Origin: an uncultured Clostridia bacterium
GTDB lineage: Bacteria; Bacillota; Clostridia; Oscillospirales; Ruminococcaceae
Assembly: GCA_947302065.1 (NCBI GenBank)
Contig: CAMYUO010000023.1
Coordinates: forward strand, 1 to 11,003
Length of the DNA: 11,003 bases
Direction: 5' to 3'
The position numbers and the translations under genes were made by a program. Every line of letters begins with the position of its first letter. The first letter of the stretch is position 1. Shown here piece by piece: positions 1-5,608 of this stretch. The notes beneath the pieces are model-generated. The model did no database searches. It was not told the origin of the DNA and was given only the letters and a program-made list of their open reading frames with translations.

Positions 1-14
1 ATCCACAGGCTTGA
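1..14 (+). CDS. possible 3' end of an upstream gene (perhaps rpmA, ribosomal protein bL27)
   Basis: In frame 3 the first bases read Pro-Gln-Ala followed by TGA (12-14). The two bases before them (AT) would complete a Tyr codon if the preceding base were T, giving a YPQA end. Firmicute bL27 proteins commonly end shortly after a VSVYP motif, and rpmA usually lies just upstream of obg, so this could be the last codons of rpmA. A terminator-like hairpin follows 16 bases later. The evidence is only a few codons plus synteny. Frame 1 is also open as far as a TGA at 79-81, so another reading cannot be excluded. Confidence 0.25.
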
Positions 15-30
15 TTTAATGAAAACTACC

Positions 31-60
31 GACCCCGAGCTTGAGGCTTGGGGTCTTTGC
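31..60 (+). terminator. probable intrinsic terminator of the upstream gene
   Basis: GACCCCGAGC (31-40) pairs with GCTTGGGGTC (46-55) across the 5-base loop TTGAG, with one G-T wobble, and is followed by TTTGCTTT. The T tract is broken by GC, so termination may be partial and the downstream operon could receive readthrough. It lies before the ATG chosen for the first complete gene, so it would separate the upstream gene from the obg block. Confidence 0.6.
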
Positions 61-77
61 TTTACGGGACAAAAGTT

Positions 78-869
78 ATGAGGGAGAATACATATAACAT
101 TAAAAAAGACACGATAAGAACGCATTTCTCGCTTGCAAAGTTTTTCTTTGTGCTTGCGGGAGCGCTTATTCTTATCGGCGGCTGCTTGTTTGCATATTAC
201 AGGTTTATACGCTCAGAGCCGCTTGATTTCTATAAAGACATCGAAAACTGCAGGGTCGTTACATACAGCGAGACGAGCACTTCTCGTTCGTACTCGGGCG
301 GCAGCCGGACACGCACGGACTATTATGTGAATGTTTACACGCCCGATGGCGAAAGAGACATAAAACTTGCGGTAAGTCAGGAATATTACTACAAAATGTC
401 TTTATACGACAAAAGGAATAATGTGAAGCTCTCGTTCTTCAAGACGAAGAAAGGCGGTCTGTTCCCGACGTATACGCTCGGCGTATCGGAGAGAGAAGCC
501 GGCAGGCAGTATATGGAGTGTTATCCGCCGACGGTGGTTTACACCGTGTCTGCTGTAATTGCGTGTATTGGCGGAGTGTTCTTGATAGTCGGTCTGCTTG
601 CTTTGCGCACGGCAAGGCAGCATAATGACGAGCTTACGGCGGAGGTCGCACAGACAGGCGTTGAGAAAAACGAAGATGACGTGTTCATGCGGGAGTTTGA
701 CGAGGCGATGCAGCGAGACAATTTCAGGCGCACGAGAAGTCCGAGAAGCCTGCGAGGAAATGTGGCAGCTGAGCCGGAAGAACAGATATCGCCGCAACAG
801 CGTGAAGAGCTTCTGGATGAGTTCTACAAGCTGACTGCAAGCGGAAAGTATAACTACAAATCACACTGA
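78..869 (+). CDS. two-helix membrane protein of unknown function, upstream of obg
   Basis: The protein has 263 residues from the ATG at 78. A hydrophobic segment at about residues 22-44 and another at about 152-177 frame a polar, Tyr- and Ser-rich domain of roughly 105 residues that contains Cys58 and Cys148. A charged C-terminal tail of about 85 residues (Glu, Arg and Gln rich) follows the second helix. The arrangement of two helices around a small external beta-type domain resembles DUF3592-like proteins, but I cannot confirm that family. The in-frame TTG at 48 lies inside the terminator-like hairpin, so ATG 78 is preferred although its Shine-Dalgarno (around 65-69) is weak. The gene ends 17 bases before obg and is probably co-transcribed with it. 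No function can be assigned. Confidence 0.8.
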   Translation: MRENTYNIKKDTIRTHFSLAKFFFVLAGALILIGGCLFAYYRFIRSEPLDFYKDIENCRVVTYSETSTSRSYSGGSRTRTDYYVNVYTPDGERDIKLAVSQEYYYKMSLYDKRNNVKLSFFKTKKGGLFPTYTLGVSEREAGRQYMECYPPTVVYTVSAVIACIGGVFLIVGLLALRTARQHNDELTAEVAQTGVEKNEDDVFMREFDEAMQRDNFRRTRSPRSLRGNVAAEPEEQISPQQREELLDEFYKLTASGKYNYKSH

Positions 870-886
870 ATAAAGGAGGCGGAGAG

Positions 887-2164
887 ATGTTTGTCGACAG
901 TGCGAAGATATATGTCAAAGCCGGTGACGGCGGTGACGGAGCGGTATCGTTCCACAGGGAAAAATATGTAGCTGCGGGAGGACCCGACGGCGGCGACGGC
1001 GGAAAAGGCGGTGACATCGTCTTTAAGGTGGACAATAACCTTTCCAGCCTTATAGATTTTTCATACAAGAGAAAATACGTTGCGCAGAAGGGCGAGAACG
1101 GCTCGGCTAAAAACAGCTCGGGCAGAGGCGCTGCGGACGTTATCGTAAAAGTGCCGAGAGGTACGGTCGTAAAGGAGCTCAAGACCGGGCGCATACTTGC
1201 GGATATGTCGGGCGATGAGCCTGTCGTTATCGCAAGAGGCGGCAAGGGCGGTCGTGGAAACGCTCATTTTGCGACATCTACAAGGCAGATACCAAAGTTT
1301 GCAAAGCCGGGTTTCAGAGGCGACGAGTACGAACTGATGCTTGAGCTCAAGCTCATCGCAGATGTGGGACTTGTCGGTTTCCCGAACGTTGGAAAATCAA
1401 CGCTCATCTCGGTGGTTTCGGCGGCAAAGCCGAAGATAGCAAACTATCATTTCACCACGCTGACTCCTGTGCTGGGCGTTGTGAAGATAGACGAGGGACA
1501 GTCGTTCGTAATGGCGGATATCCCGGGTCTTATCGAGGGTGCGAGTGAGGGCGTGGGACTGGGTCACGAGTTTTTGCGCCACGTTGAAAGATGCAGACTT
1601 ATCGTTCACGTTGTGGACGTGTCGGGCAGCGAGGGCAGAGATCCTATCGAAGACTTTGAGGCGATAAACAAGGAGCTTGCGGGATTCTCGCAGGAGCTTG
1701 CTGATGCGCCGCAGGTCGTTGCGGCAAACAAGTCGGACATGGCATCGCCCGAACAGATAGAAACTTTCAGAAAGTATATCGAAAGCAAGGGATACAGGTT
1801 CTACGAGATATCTGCGGCAACAACGCAGGGCACAAAGGAGCTTGTTTTCGGAGTATGGGAGGAGCTTGCAAAGCTGCCGCCCGTAAAGCAGTTTGAGGCT
1901 CAGCCGCTGACAAGAGAGGAGCTGGACGCAAAGCTGCTTTCAAAGAAGGAATTCGAGGTCACTGTCGAGGACGGCATCTATTTTGTCGAGGCAGACTGGC
2001 TGTGGGATATCGTCAGAGTTGCAGATATGGACGATTATTCGTCCTTGCAGTATTTCCAGAACGTGCTGCGTTCAAGCGGCATAATCGACAAGCTTGAAGA
2101 AATGGGCATCAACGAGGGCGACACAGTTGCAATATTCGACTTTGAATTTGAGTATGTAAGATAA
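887..2164 (+). CDS. obg: Obg/CgtA family ribosome-assembly GTPase
   Basis: This is a 425-residue essential GTPase that binds the large ribosomal subunit during its assembly and links ribosome state to stress and, in Bacillus, to sporulation. The whole family architecture is visible: a glycine-rich Obg fold (about 1-158, with repeated GDGG-type turns), the G domain, and a C-terminal OCT domain (about 345-425). G-domain motifs are G1 GFPNVGKS (164-171), the switch I threonines in FTTLTP (189-194), G3 DIPGLIEG (211-218), G4 NKSD (281-284) and G5 SAAT (309-312). The length is normal for the family. The start is fixed by AAAGGAGG (872-879), 7 bases before ATG. It is followed by tandem TAA codons and then the mini-RNase III gene. 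Nothing in the sequence suggests loss of function. Confidence 0.97.
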   Translation: MFVDSAKIYVKAGDGGDGAVSFHREKYVAAGGPDGGDGGKGGDIVFKVDNNLSSLIDFSYKRKYVAQKGENGSAKNSSGRGAADVIVKVPRGTVVKELKTGRILADMSGDEPVVIARGGKGGRGNAHFATSTRQIPKFAKPGFRGDEYELMLELKLIADVGLVGFPNVGKSTLISVVSAAKPKIANYHFTTLTPVLGVVKIDEGQSFVMADIPGLIEGASEGVGLGHEFLRHVERCRLIVHVVDVSGSEGRDPIEDFEAINKELAGFSQELADAPQVVAANKSDMASPEQIETFRKYIESKGYRFYEISAATTQGTKELVFGVWEELAKLPPVKQFEAQPLTREELDAKLLSKKEFEVTVEDGIYFVEADWLWDIVRVADMDDYSSLQYFQNVLRSSGIIDKLEEMGINEGDTVAIFDFEFEYVR

Positions 2165-2167
2165 TAA

Positions 2168-2177
2168 AAAGGAGGAG
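2168..2177 (+). promoter_or_regulatory. strong Shine-Dalgarno pointing to an ACG start codon
   Basis: AAAGGAGGAG directly follows the tandem stop codons of obg. From the AGGAGG core (2170-2175) there are exactly 7 bases to ACG at 2183, which is ideal spacing. No ATG, GTG or TTG occurs in frame near it; the next conventional start in frame is GTG 2270, about 95 bases further on and with no ribosome-binding site. The site therefore decides the start of the mini-RNase III gene. Confidence 0.75.
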
Positions 2178-2182
2178 TTCCT

Positions 2183-2599
2183 ACGCAGATAAAGCTGACA
2201 GACCGTGATGCACTGCAATATTCACCGCTTGCGCTGGCTTTTATAGGCGATTCTGTCTATGAGCAGCTGGTGAGGGAAAGGCTTATACTTAAAGTGAACA
2301 CCACTGCCAATGTGCTGCACAAAATGGCTGTGGAGAGGGTGTGTGCCGAGTATCAGTCGGCTGCTGTGCACGAGCTTATCGACAAGGGCGTGCTCACCGA
2401 GCAGGAGACAGAGGTCTACAAGCGCGGCAGGAACACCAATGGCATAAATGCGCCGAAACATTCATCGGTGGGAGAGTACCGCAGTGCGACAGGTCTTGAG
2501 ACGCTGTTCGGCTTTCTGAAGCTGACGGACAGGACAGAGCGCATCGAGGAACTGTTCTCGATGATATGGGAATATGGCGAGGAAAAGGAAAGTAACTAA
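2183..2599 (+). CDS. mrnC: mini-ribonuclease III (MrnC), apparent ACG start codon
   Basis: This is a dimeric RNase III-type endonuclease without a double-stranded-RNA-binding domain; in Bacillus subtilis it matures the ends of 23S rRNA. Translation from ACG gives 138 residues. The catalytic signature IGDSVYE spans 21-27 with Asp23, followed by RGRN (81-84) and the second acidic motif GLETLFG (104-110) with Glu106. From memory of the B. subtilis sequence, its catalytic Asp is also residue 23, so the ACG start gives the expected N-terminal length. The first conventional start, GTG 2270, would remove 29 residues including Asp23 and leave a dead protein. Other weak candidates are ATA 2189 and CTG 2195. 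The gene sits between obg and yebC in one operon. Either the gene is kept at low translation by ACG, or an ATG was misread or mutated. Confidence 0.88.
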   Translation, partial: TQIKLTDRDALQYSPLALAFIGDSVYEQLVRERLILKVNTTANVLHKMAVERVCAEYQSAAVHELIDKGVLTEQETEVYKRGRNTNGINAPKHSSVGEYRSATGLETLFGFLKLTDRTERIEELFSMIWEYGEEKESN

Positions 2600-2637
2600 C
2601 AGTCACAGACTTAACAATATCGAAGGAGTGAAAACTA

Positions 2638-3381
2638 ATGTCAGGTCATTCAAAATGGGAAAACATTAAAAGGAAAAAGGGTGCGACTGATGCCGCAAGA
2701 GCAAAGATATTCACCAAGATAGGCAGAGAGATCGCTGTCTGCGTTAAAGAGGGCGGTGCTGACCCTGCGGGAAACGCAAGACTGCGTGACCTTATCCAGA
2801 AAGCAAAGTCAAACAACGTTCCTAACGACAACATCGAAAGATGCATAAAGAAGGCTGCGGGCGACGGCGACAAGAACAACTACGAGCCTATGGTATATGA
2901 GGGCTACGGTCCGTCGGGAGTTGCAGTTATCGTTGAATGTCTGACAGACAACAAGAACAGAACAGCCGGCGACGTTCGCCATTTCTTTGACAAGTTCGGC
3001 GGCAACCTCGGTACATCGGGCTGCGTATCGTTCATGTTCTCGGACAAGGGCGAGGTCGTTGTTGAGAACAACGGCGCTGACGAGGACAAGATCATGGAGG
3101 ACTGCTTTGAGGCAGGTGCAGACGATTTCAACATCGACGATGATGTTATCGAGATCGCTTGCGGTCCGAACGATGTTCACGCTGTAAGAGAGGCTCTCAC
3201 AGGCATGGGCTACAACGTGCTCTCTGCTGAGGCTGCTAAGGTGCCGTCAAGCTACACCACTCTCACGGACGAGGACGCTGTCAAGAAGATGAAGCTGCTG
3301 CTTGAAAACCTCGAGGACGATGATGACGTTCAGAACGTTTATCACAACTGGGATATGCCGGAAGAGCCAGAAGAAGATTAA
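2638..3381 (+). CDS. yebC: YebC/PmpR/TACO1 family protein
   Basis: The protein has 247 residues, normal for YebC/TACO1. These cytoplasmic proteins were long annotated as transcription regulators; more recent work on the family ties members to translation, helping ribosomes through proline-rich stretches. The N-terminal family signature MSGHSKWENIKRKK is at 1-14. YEGYGPSGVAVIVE (87-100), NRTA (107-110) and GGNLGTSGCVSFMF (121-134) follow, and the tail is very acidic (EDDDD and PEEPEED). The start is supported by AAGGAG (2623-2628), 9 bases before ATG. It lies 38 bases after the mini-RNase III stop with no promoter visible between them, and a strong terminator overlaps its stop codon, so it is the last gene of the block. 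The translation role is inferred from family and neighbours. Confidence 0.95.
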   Translation: MSGHSKWENIKRKKGATDAARAKIFTKIGREIAVCVKEGGADPAGNARLRDLIQKAKSNNVPNDNIERCIKKAAGDGDKNNYEPMVYEGYGPSGVAVIVECLTDNKNRTAGDVRHFFDKFGGNLGTSGCVSFMFSDKGEVVVENNGADEDKIMEDCFEAGADDFNIDDDVIEIACGPNDVHAVREALTGMGYNVLSAEAAKVPSSYTTLTDEDAVKKMKLLLENLEDDDDVQNVYHNWDMPEEPEED

Positions 3382-3430
3382 GAAGCAAGAGGCAAGATGC
3401 TTGGGAAACCAAGTTCTTGCTTCTTTTTAT
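3380..3430 (+). terminator. intrinsic terminator after yebC
   Basis: AAGAAGCAAGA (3380-3390) pairs perfectly with TCTTGCTTCTT (3415-3425). Inside it sits a second perfect stem, CTTGG/CCAAG (3400-3404 and 3409-3413), capped by a GAAA tetraloop. The outer stem runs into TTTTTAT. It begins in the yebC stop codon and closes the obg-mrnC-yebC operon. Confidence 0.9.
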
Positions 3431-3454
3431 AGCAGTCCGCAGCCTGCGCATTTC

Positions 3455-3483
3455 TTGACAAGCGGTGAAATATGTGATATACT
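3455..3483 (+). promoter_or_regulatory. sigma-A promoter of the first paralogue
   Basis: A consensus -35 TTGACA (3455-3460) is followed by a 17-base spacer and -10 TATACT (3478-3483), with the extended -10 TG at 3475-3476. Transcription should start near 3490, about 20 bases before the ATG at 3513. It lies just after the yebC terminator, so the downstream gene is an independent unit. Confidence 0.88.
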
Positions 3484-3512
3484 CACAACAGCATAAAAGG
3501 GGGAGAAAACCT

Positions 3513-4196
3513 ATGAGCTTGGACGACAAAGATATGTTCGATGAGGAGAAACAGGAGCACAAGGCGAAGCGCACGCCGGACGGGCGGGATCTTGCGTCGC
3601 TCGAAAAGCCTGCGGTATCAAACAGAAGAACAAATGTGCTGATAATACTCGCAATGGCTGTTGTTATCGGCATCATCGCATTTATTGTCTACAAGGTGAT
3701 AATCGGCAGGGATCTGACCGATGAAAAAGGCTGGAAAAAGTTCGAGACGGACAGTTTCAGCATTACGATGCCCGATGTTCTCAAGGAAAGCGACAAGATA
3801 AGCGAGAGCGATCCCGATTACACAAAGCTCGGGTTTTACACGAGCGAGAAGATAGCGGTATACGTCACAAAGGCATCGCTCAACGAAGATGAAAAGTCGA
3901 TCATCAAGACAAGCGGCATAGAAGCGATCAAAAAGAACATGATAAAGCAGGGCGGCGAGCAGATAGTAAACGGTCAGCCTCTTGACCCGAAAGAGCTCGG
4001 GGACAAGATATATGTTGAGTTCCCTGCGACAAAGGATGGCTACATCGAGGTCACAGATCTGTTGTGGGAAGTTGATGCGACGCTCGTTACAGAGAATGCT
4101 GTGTACGAGATCGAGGTATACTGTCCCGAGCAGGACAAGGACATCTACCGTGATTCGATGGTCAAATGGATAGAGTCGTTTGAGGTAAAAGAATAA
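3513..4196 (+). CDS. single-pass membrane protein, first of a tandem paralogue pair
   Basis: The protein has 227 residues. A charged, presumably cytoplasmic N-terminus holds TPDGRDLASLEK (21-32), then comes a membrane helix at about 42-62 followed by a domain of about 165 residues that should lie outside the membrane. This domain shares many positions with the next gene: GRD after the helix, KESD (91-94), LGFYTS (106-111), NGQPLDPKE (153-161), FPATK (170-174), LVTENAVYEIE (191-201), YCP (203-205) and WIESF (219-223). Cys204 is the only cysteine. The start ATG is set by AAGGGGGAG (3498-3506); an upstream in-frame ATG at 3465 lies inside the promoter and is rejected. It has its own promoter and terminator. 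The function is unknown; general resemblance to small PsbP-like or lipoprotein-type domains is only a guess. Confidence 0.85.
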   Translation: MSLDDKDMFDEEKQEHKAKRTPDGRDLASLEKPAVSNRRTNVLIILAMAVVIGIIAFIVYKVIIGRDLTDEKGWKKFETDSFSITMPDVLKESDKISESDPDYTKLGFYTSEKIAVYVTKASLNEDEKSIIKTSGIEAIKKNMIKQGGEQIVNGQPLDPKELGDKIYVEFPATKDGYIEVTDLLWEVDATLVTENAVYEIEVYCPEQDKDIYRDSMVKWIESFEVKE

Positions 4197-4203
4197 GCAT
4201 TTT

Positions 4204-4232
4204 GCGGCTGCCTTTCCGGCAGCTGTTTTTTT
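4204..4232 (+). terminator. intrinsic terminator after the first paralogue
   Basis: GCGGCTGCC (4204-4212) pairs with GGCAGCTGT (4218-4226), with two G-T wobbles and a TTTCC loop, and runs into seven T residues (4226-4232). It separates the two paralogous genes into independent transcripts. Confidence 0.88.
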
Positions 4233-4244
4233 GTAAAAAAGCCG

Positions 4245-4273
4245 TTGACTTTACACAAAAGCTATGATATACT
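4245..4273 (+). promoter_or_regulatory. sigma-A promoter of the second paralogue
   Basis: -35 TTGACT (4245-4250), a 17-base spacer and -10 TATACT (4268-4273), with the extended -10 TG at 4265-4266. The -10 context (TGATATACT) is the same as in the promoter of the preceding paralogue, suggesting the promoter was copied with the gene. Transcription should start near 4280, about 25 bases before the chosen ATG. Confidence 0.87.
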
Positions 4274-4304
4274 TTGTCTAATAAAAGTAATGGGGGTCGG
4301 TCAA

Positions 4305-5078
4305 ATGAGATGTCAGTATTGTGGACGTGAGTCACAGCCCGGGCAGGTATACTGCGAATGCGGTCACCCGGTGAGTCTTTCGCAGGGTGCAGACCCGTAT
4401 GCATCATCAAGAGGTTTTGATGCGCCGCCGTCGGATTACGACAGGAACTGGTACACGCCTGACGGCAGGAGCCTTTCATCGCTTGAAAAGAAATCGGGAA
4501 TGGGCGTTGGCGGAAAGATAGTTATTCTGCTGCTGGTGGTTGCACTGCTTGGTGTGGGCGCATTTGTTGCGTTCAAGATAATAACGGGCAGAGATGTTCT
4601 TAACGAGGACAGCTGGGAAAAGCGTGACCTTTCAAAAGGCTCGATAACTTTGCCTAGCGCAATGAAAGAGAGCGACAACATCATTGAGCTGAACAATCAG
4701 TATAGCAGGATAGGATTTTTCACGAGCGACAAGGCAGCTGTTTACCTGCTCGAATTACAGATTCCTGCGGATCAGAAAAACCTTTTGCAGACGCAGCAGG
4801 GACTGAACACTATCAGACAGAACCTTATTGCGACGAACAAGCGCAGGAAGATAAACGGCTACCAGCTCGATCCGAAGGAGCGTGGAGAGTTTATCTTTGT
4901 TGAGTACCCTGCGACAAAGAAGAACTACATCAAGAGCACAGACGACGTGTGGGTGGTGAACGCATCACTCGTGACGGCGAACGGGCTTTATGAAATGGAA
5001 GCGTACTGTCCGAAAGCTGAAAAGGACAAGTATCTTGAATCAATGTACAAATGGCTTGAATCGTTCAAGCCATACTAA
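4305..5078 (+). CDS. zinc-ribbon-like single-pass membrane protein, second of the paralogue pair
   Basis: The protein has 257 residues from ATG 4305. It opens with a zinc-ribbon-like motif in which Cys3, Cys6, Cys17, Cys19 and His21 could bind metal; the second knuckle is CxC rather than the usual CxxC. A polar linker follows, then TPDGRSLSSLEK (51-62), a membrane helix at about 71-91, and an outer domain of about 165 residues homologous to the preceding protein: KESD (121-124), IGFFTS (136-141), NGYQLDPKE (184-192), YPATK (201-205), LVTANGLYEME (222-232), YCP (234-236) and WLESF (250-254). The Shine-Dalgarno is a G run at 4291-4297. An in-frame ATG at 4290 would add five residues but has no ribosome-binding site. 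The function is unknown. A cytoplasmic metal-binding head on an outer domain could suggest sensing or assembly, but this is conjecture. Confidence 0.86.
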   Translation: MRCQYCGRESQPGQVYCECGHPVSLSQGADPYASSRGFDAPPSDYDRNWYTPDGRSLSSLEKKSGMGVGGKIVILLLVVALLGVGAFVAFKIITGRDVLNEDSWEKRDLSKGSITLPSAMKESDNIIELNNQYSRIGFFTSDKAAVYLLELQIPADQKNLLQTQQGLNTIRQNLIATNKRRKINGYQLDPKERGEFIFVEYPATKKNYIKSTDDVWVVNASLVTANGLYEMEAYCPKAEKDKYLESMYKWLESFKPY

Positions 5079-5082
5079 AATG

Positions 5083-5118
5083 AAAAAACGCAAGGCTGCC
5101 GTTATTGGCAGCCTTTTT
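5083..5118. terminator. bidirectional terminator between convergent genes
   Basis: AAGGCTGCC (5092-5100) and GGCAGCCTT (5107-5115) form a perfect 9-bp stem with the loop GTTATT. On the + strand it runs into TTTTT (5114-5118) and ends the second paralogue. On the - strand the six A residues at 5083-5088 become a T run and serve spoVAC, whose stop codon lies at 5124. Confidence 0.88.
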
Positions 5119-5123
5119 GTGCT

Positions 5124-5552
5124 TTATCGGGCAAAATAATAGATAATGCCGTAGATGACGCTGGCAAGGGTGCCGTAGAGGATAACGGGTCCGCTGATGA
5201 TGAAAATTTTTGCGCCGAGACCGAGTATCCAGCCCTCTGTTTTGAACTCAAGGGCGTTCGCAAAGCCCGTAATCGGCACGAGTGTGCCTGCGCCTGCGTG
5301 TTTGGCTATCTTTTCATACCAGCCGAGCGCTGTGAGCAATGCCGACAGAAATATCAGCGTGACCGAGACGGCAAGCGATGCGCTTTTGCGTTCGAGACCG
5401 AGAGATGAAAACATATCGAGCAGTGACTGCCCGAGGGTGCATATCAGACCGCCGAAGAAAAACGCTTTTGGCACGGTGATATACCATTTTGTGCCCTTTG
5501 ATGCTCTTTTGCACATCTGCGAATAGCCCTGTCTGCTGATGCCGATATCCAT
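5124..5552 (-). CDS. spoVAC: stage V sporulation protein AC (SpoVAC)
   Basis: This is a 142-residue forespore inner-membrane protein of the SpoVA channel, which moves Ca-dipicolinic acid into the developing spore and releases it at germination. Family features include FFFGGLICTLGQ (31-42), a hydrophobic segment at about 58-78, the signature AGAGTLVPITGFANA (86-100), FKTEGWILGLGAK (103-115) and a final helix at about 116-140. The length matches B. subtilis SpoVAC (about 150). The shorter relative SpoVAE shares the GLICxxGQ and AGAG motifs, but the EGxxLGxGAKxF C-terminal region fits SpoVAC better. The start is ATG 5552, with GGAGG (5562-5566 on the + strand) 9 bases upstream. spoVAD and spoVAE, its usual partners, are not adjacent; it is a single gene behind the mannanase. 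Its ribosome-binding site lies inside the mannanase terminator. No forespore promoter could be identified. Confidence 0.88.
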   Translation of the reverse strand: MDIGISRQGYSQMCKRASKGTKWYITVPKAFFFGGLICTLGQSLLDMFSSLGLERKSASLAVSVTLIFLSALLTALGWYEKIAKHAGAGTLVPITGFANALEFKTEGWILGLGAKIFIISGPVILYGTLASVIYGIIYYFAR

Positions 5553-5555
5553 AAT

Positions 5556-5602
5556 AAAAAACCTCCGTATGACCTTTTTCAAGGTTATTGTACGGAGGTT
5601 TT
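5556..5602 (-). terminator. intrinsic terminator of the mannanase gene, overlapping the spoVAC ribosome-binding site
   Basis: On the - strand AAAACCTCCGTA (5602-5591) pairs perfectly over 12 bp with TACGGAGGTTTT (5569-5558). An inner stem ACCTT/AAGGT (+ coordinates 5572-5576 and 5581-5585) makes it a two-tier hairpin, and a T run (complement of the As at 5556-5561) follows. The 3' arm holds GGAGG, the Shine-Dalgarno of spoVAC, so the hairpin would both end mannanase transcripts and hide the spoVAC start on any readthrough RNA. Confidence 0.85.
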
Positions 5603-5608
5603 GCTGTT

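Noticed and set aside
1..81. Open frame 1 from the window start to TGA 79-81, overlapping ATG 78 as in translational coupling.
   Set aside because: It runs through a terminator-like hairpin and its short sequence resembles no protein I know. The reading ending at TGA 12-14 fits obg synteny better, though neither is proven.
724..1245. Long open frame on the - strand opposite obg (about 173 codons).
   Set aside because: It lies antisense to a complete essential gene, has a Pro/Ser-rich composition typical of antisense frames, and has no ribosome-binding site or promoter.
2270..2599. Mini-RNase III starting at GTG 2270.
   Set aside because: It has no ribosome-binding site and would remove the catalytic IGDSVYE motif, while homology runs on upstream to ACG 2183.
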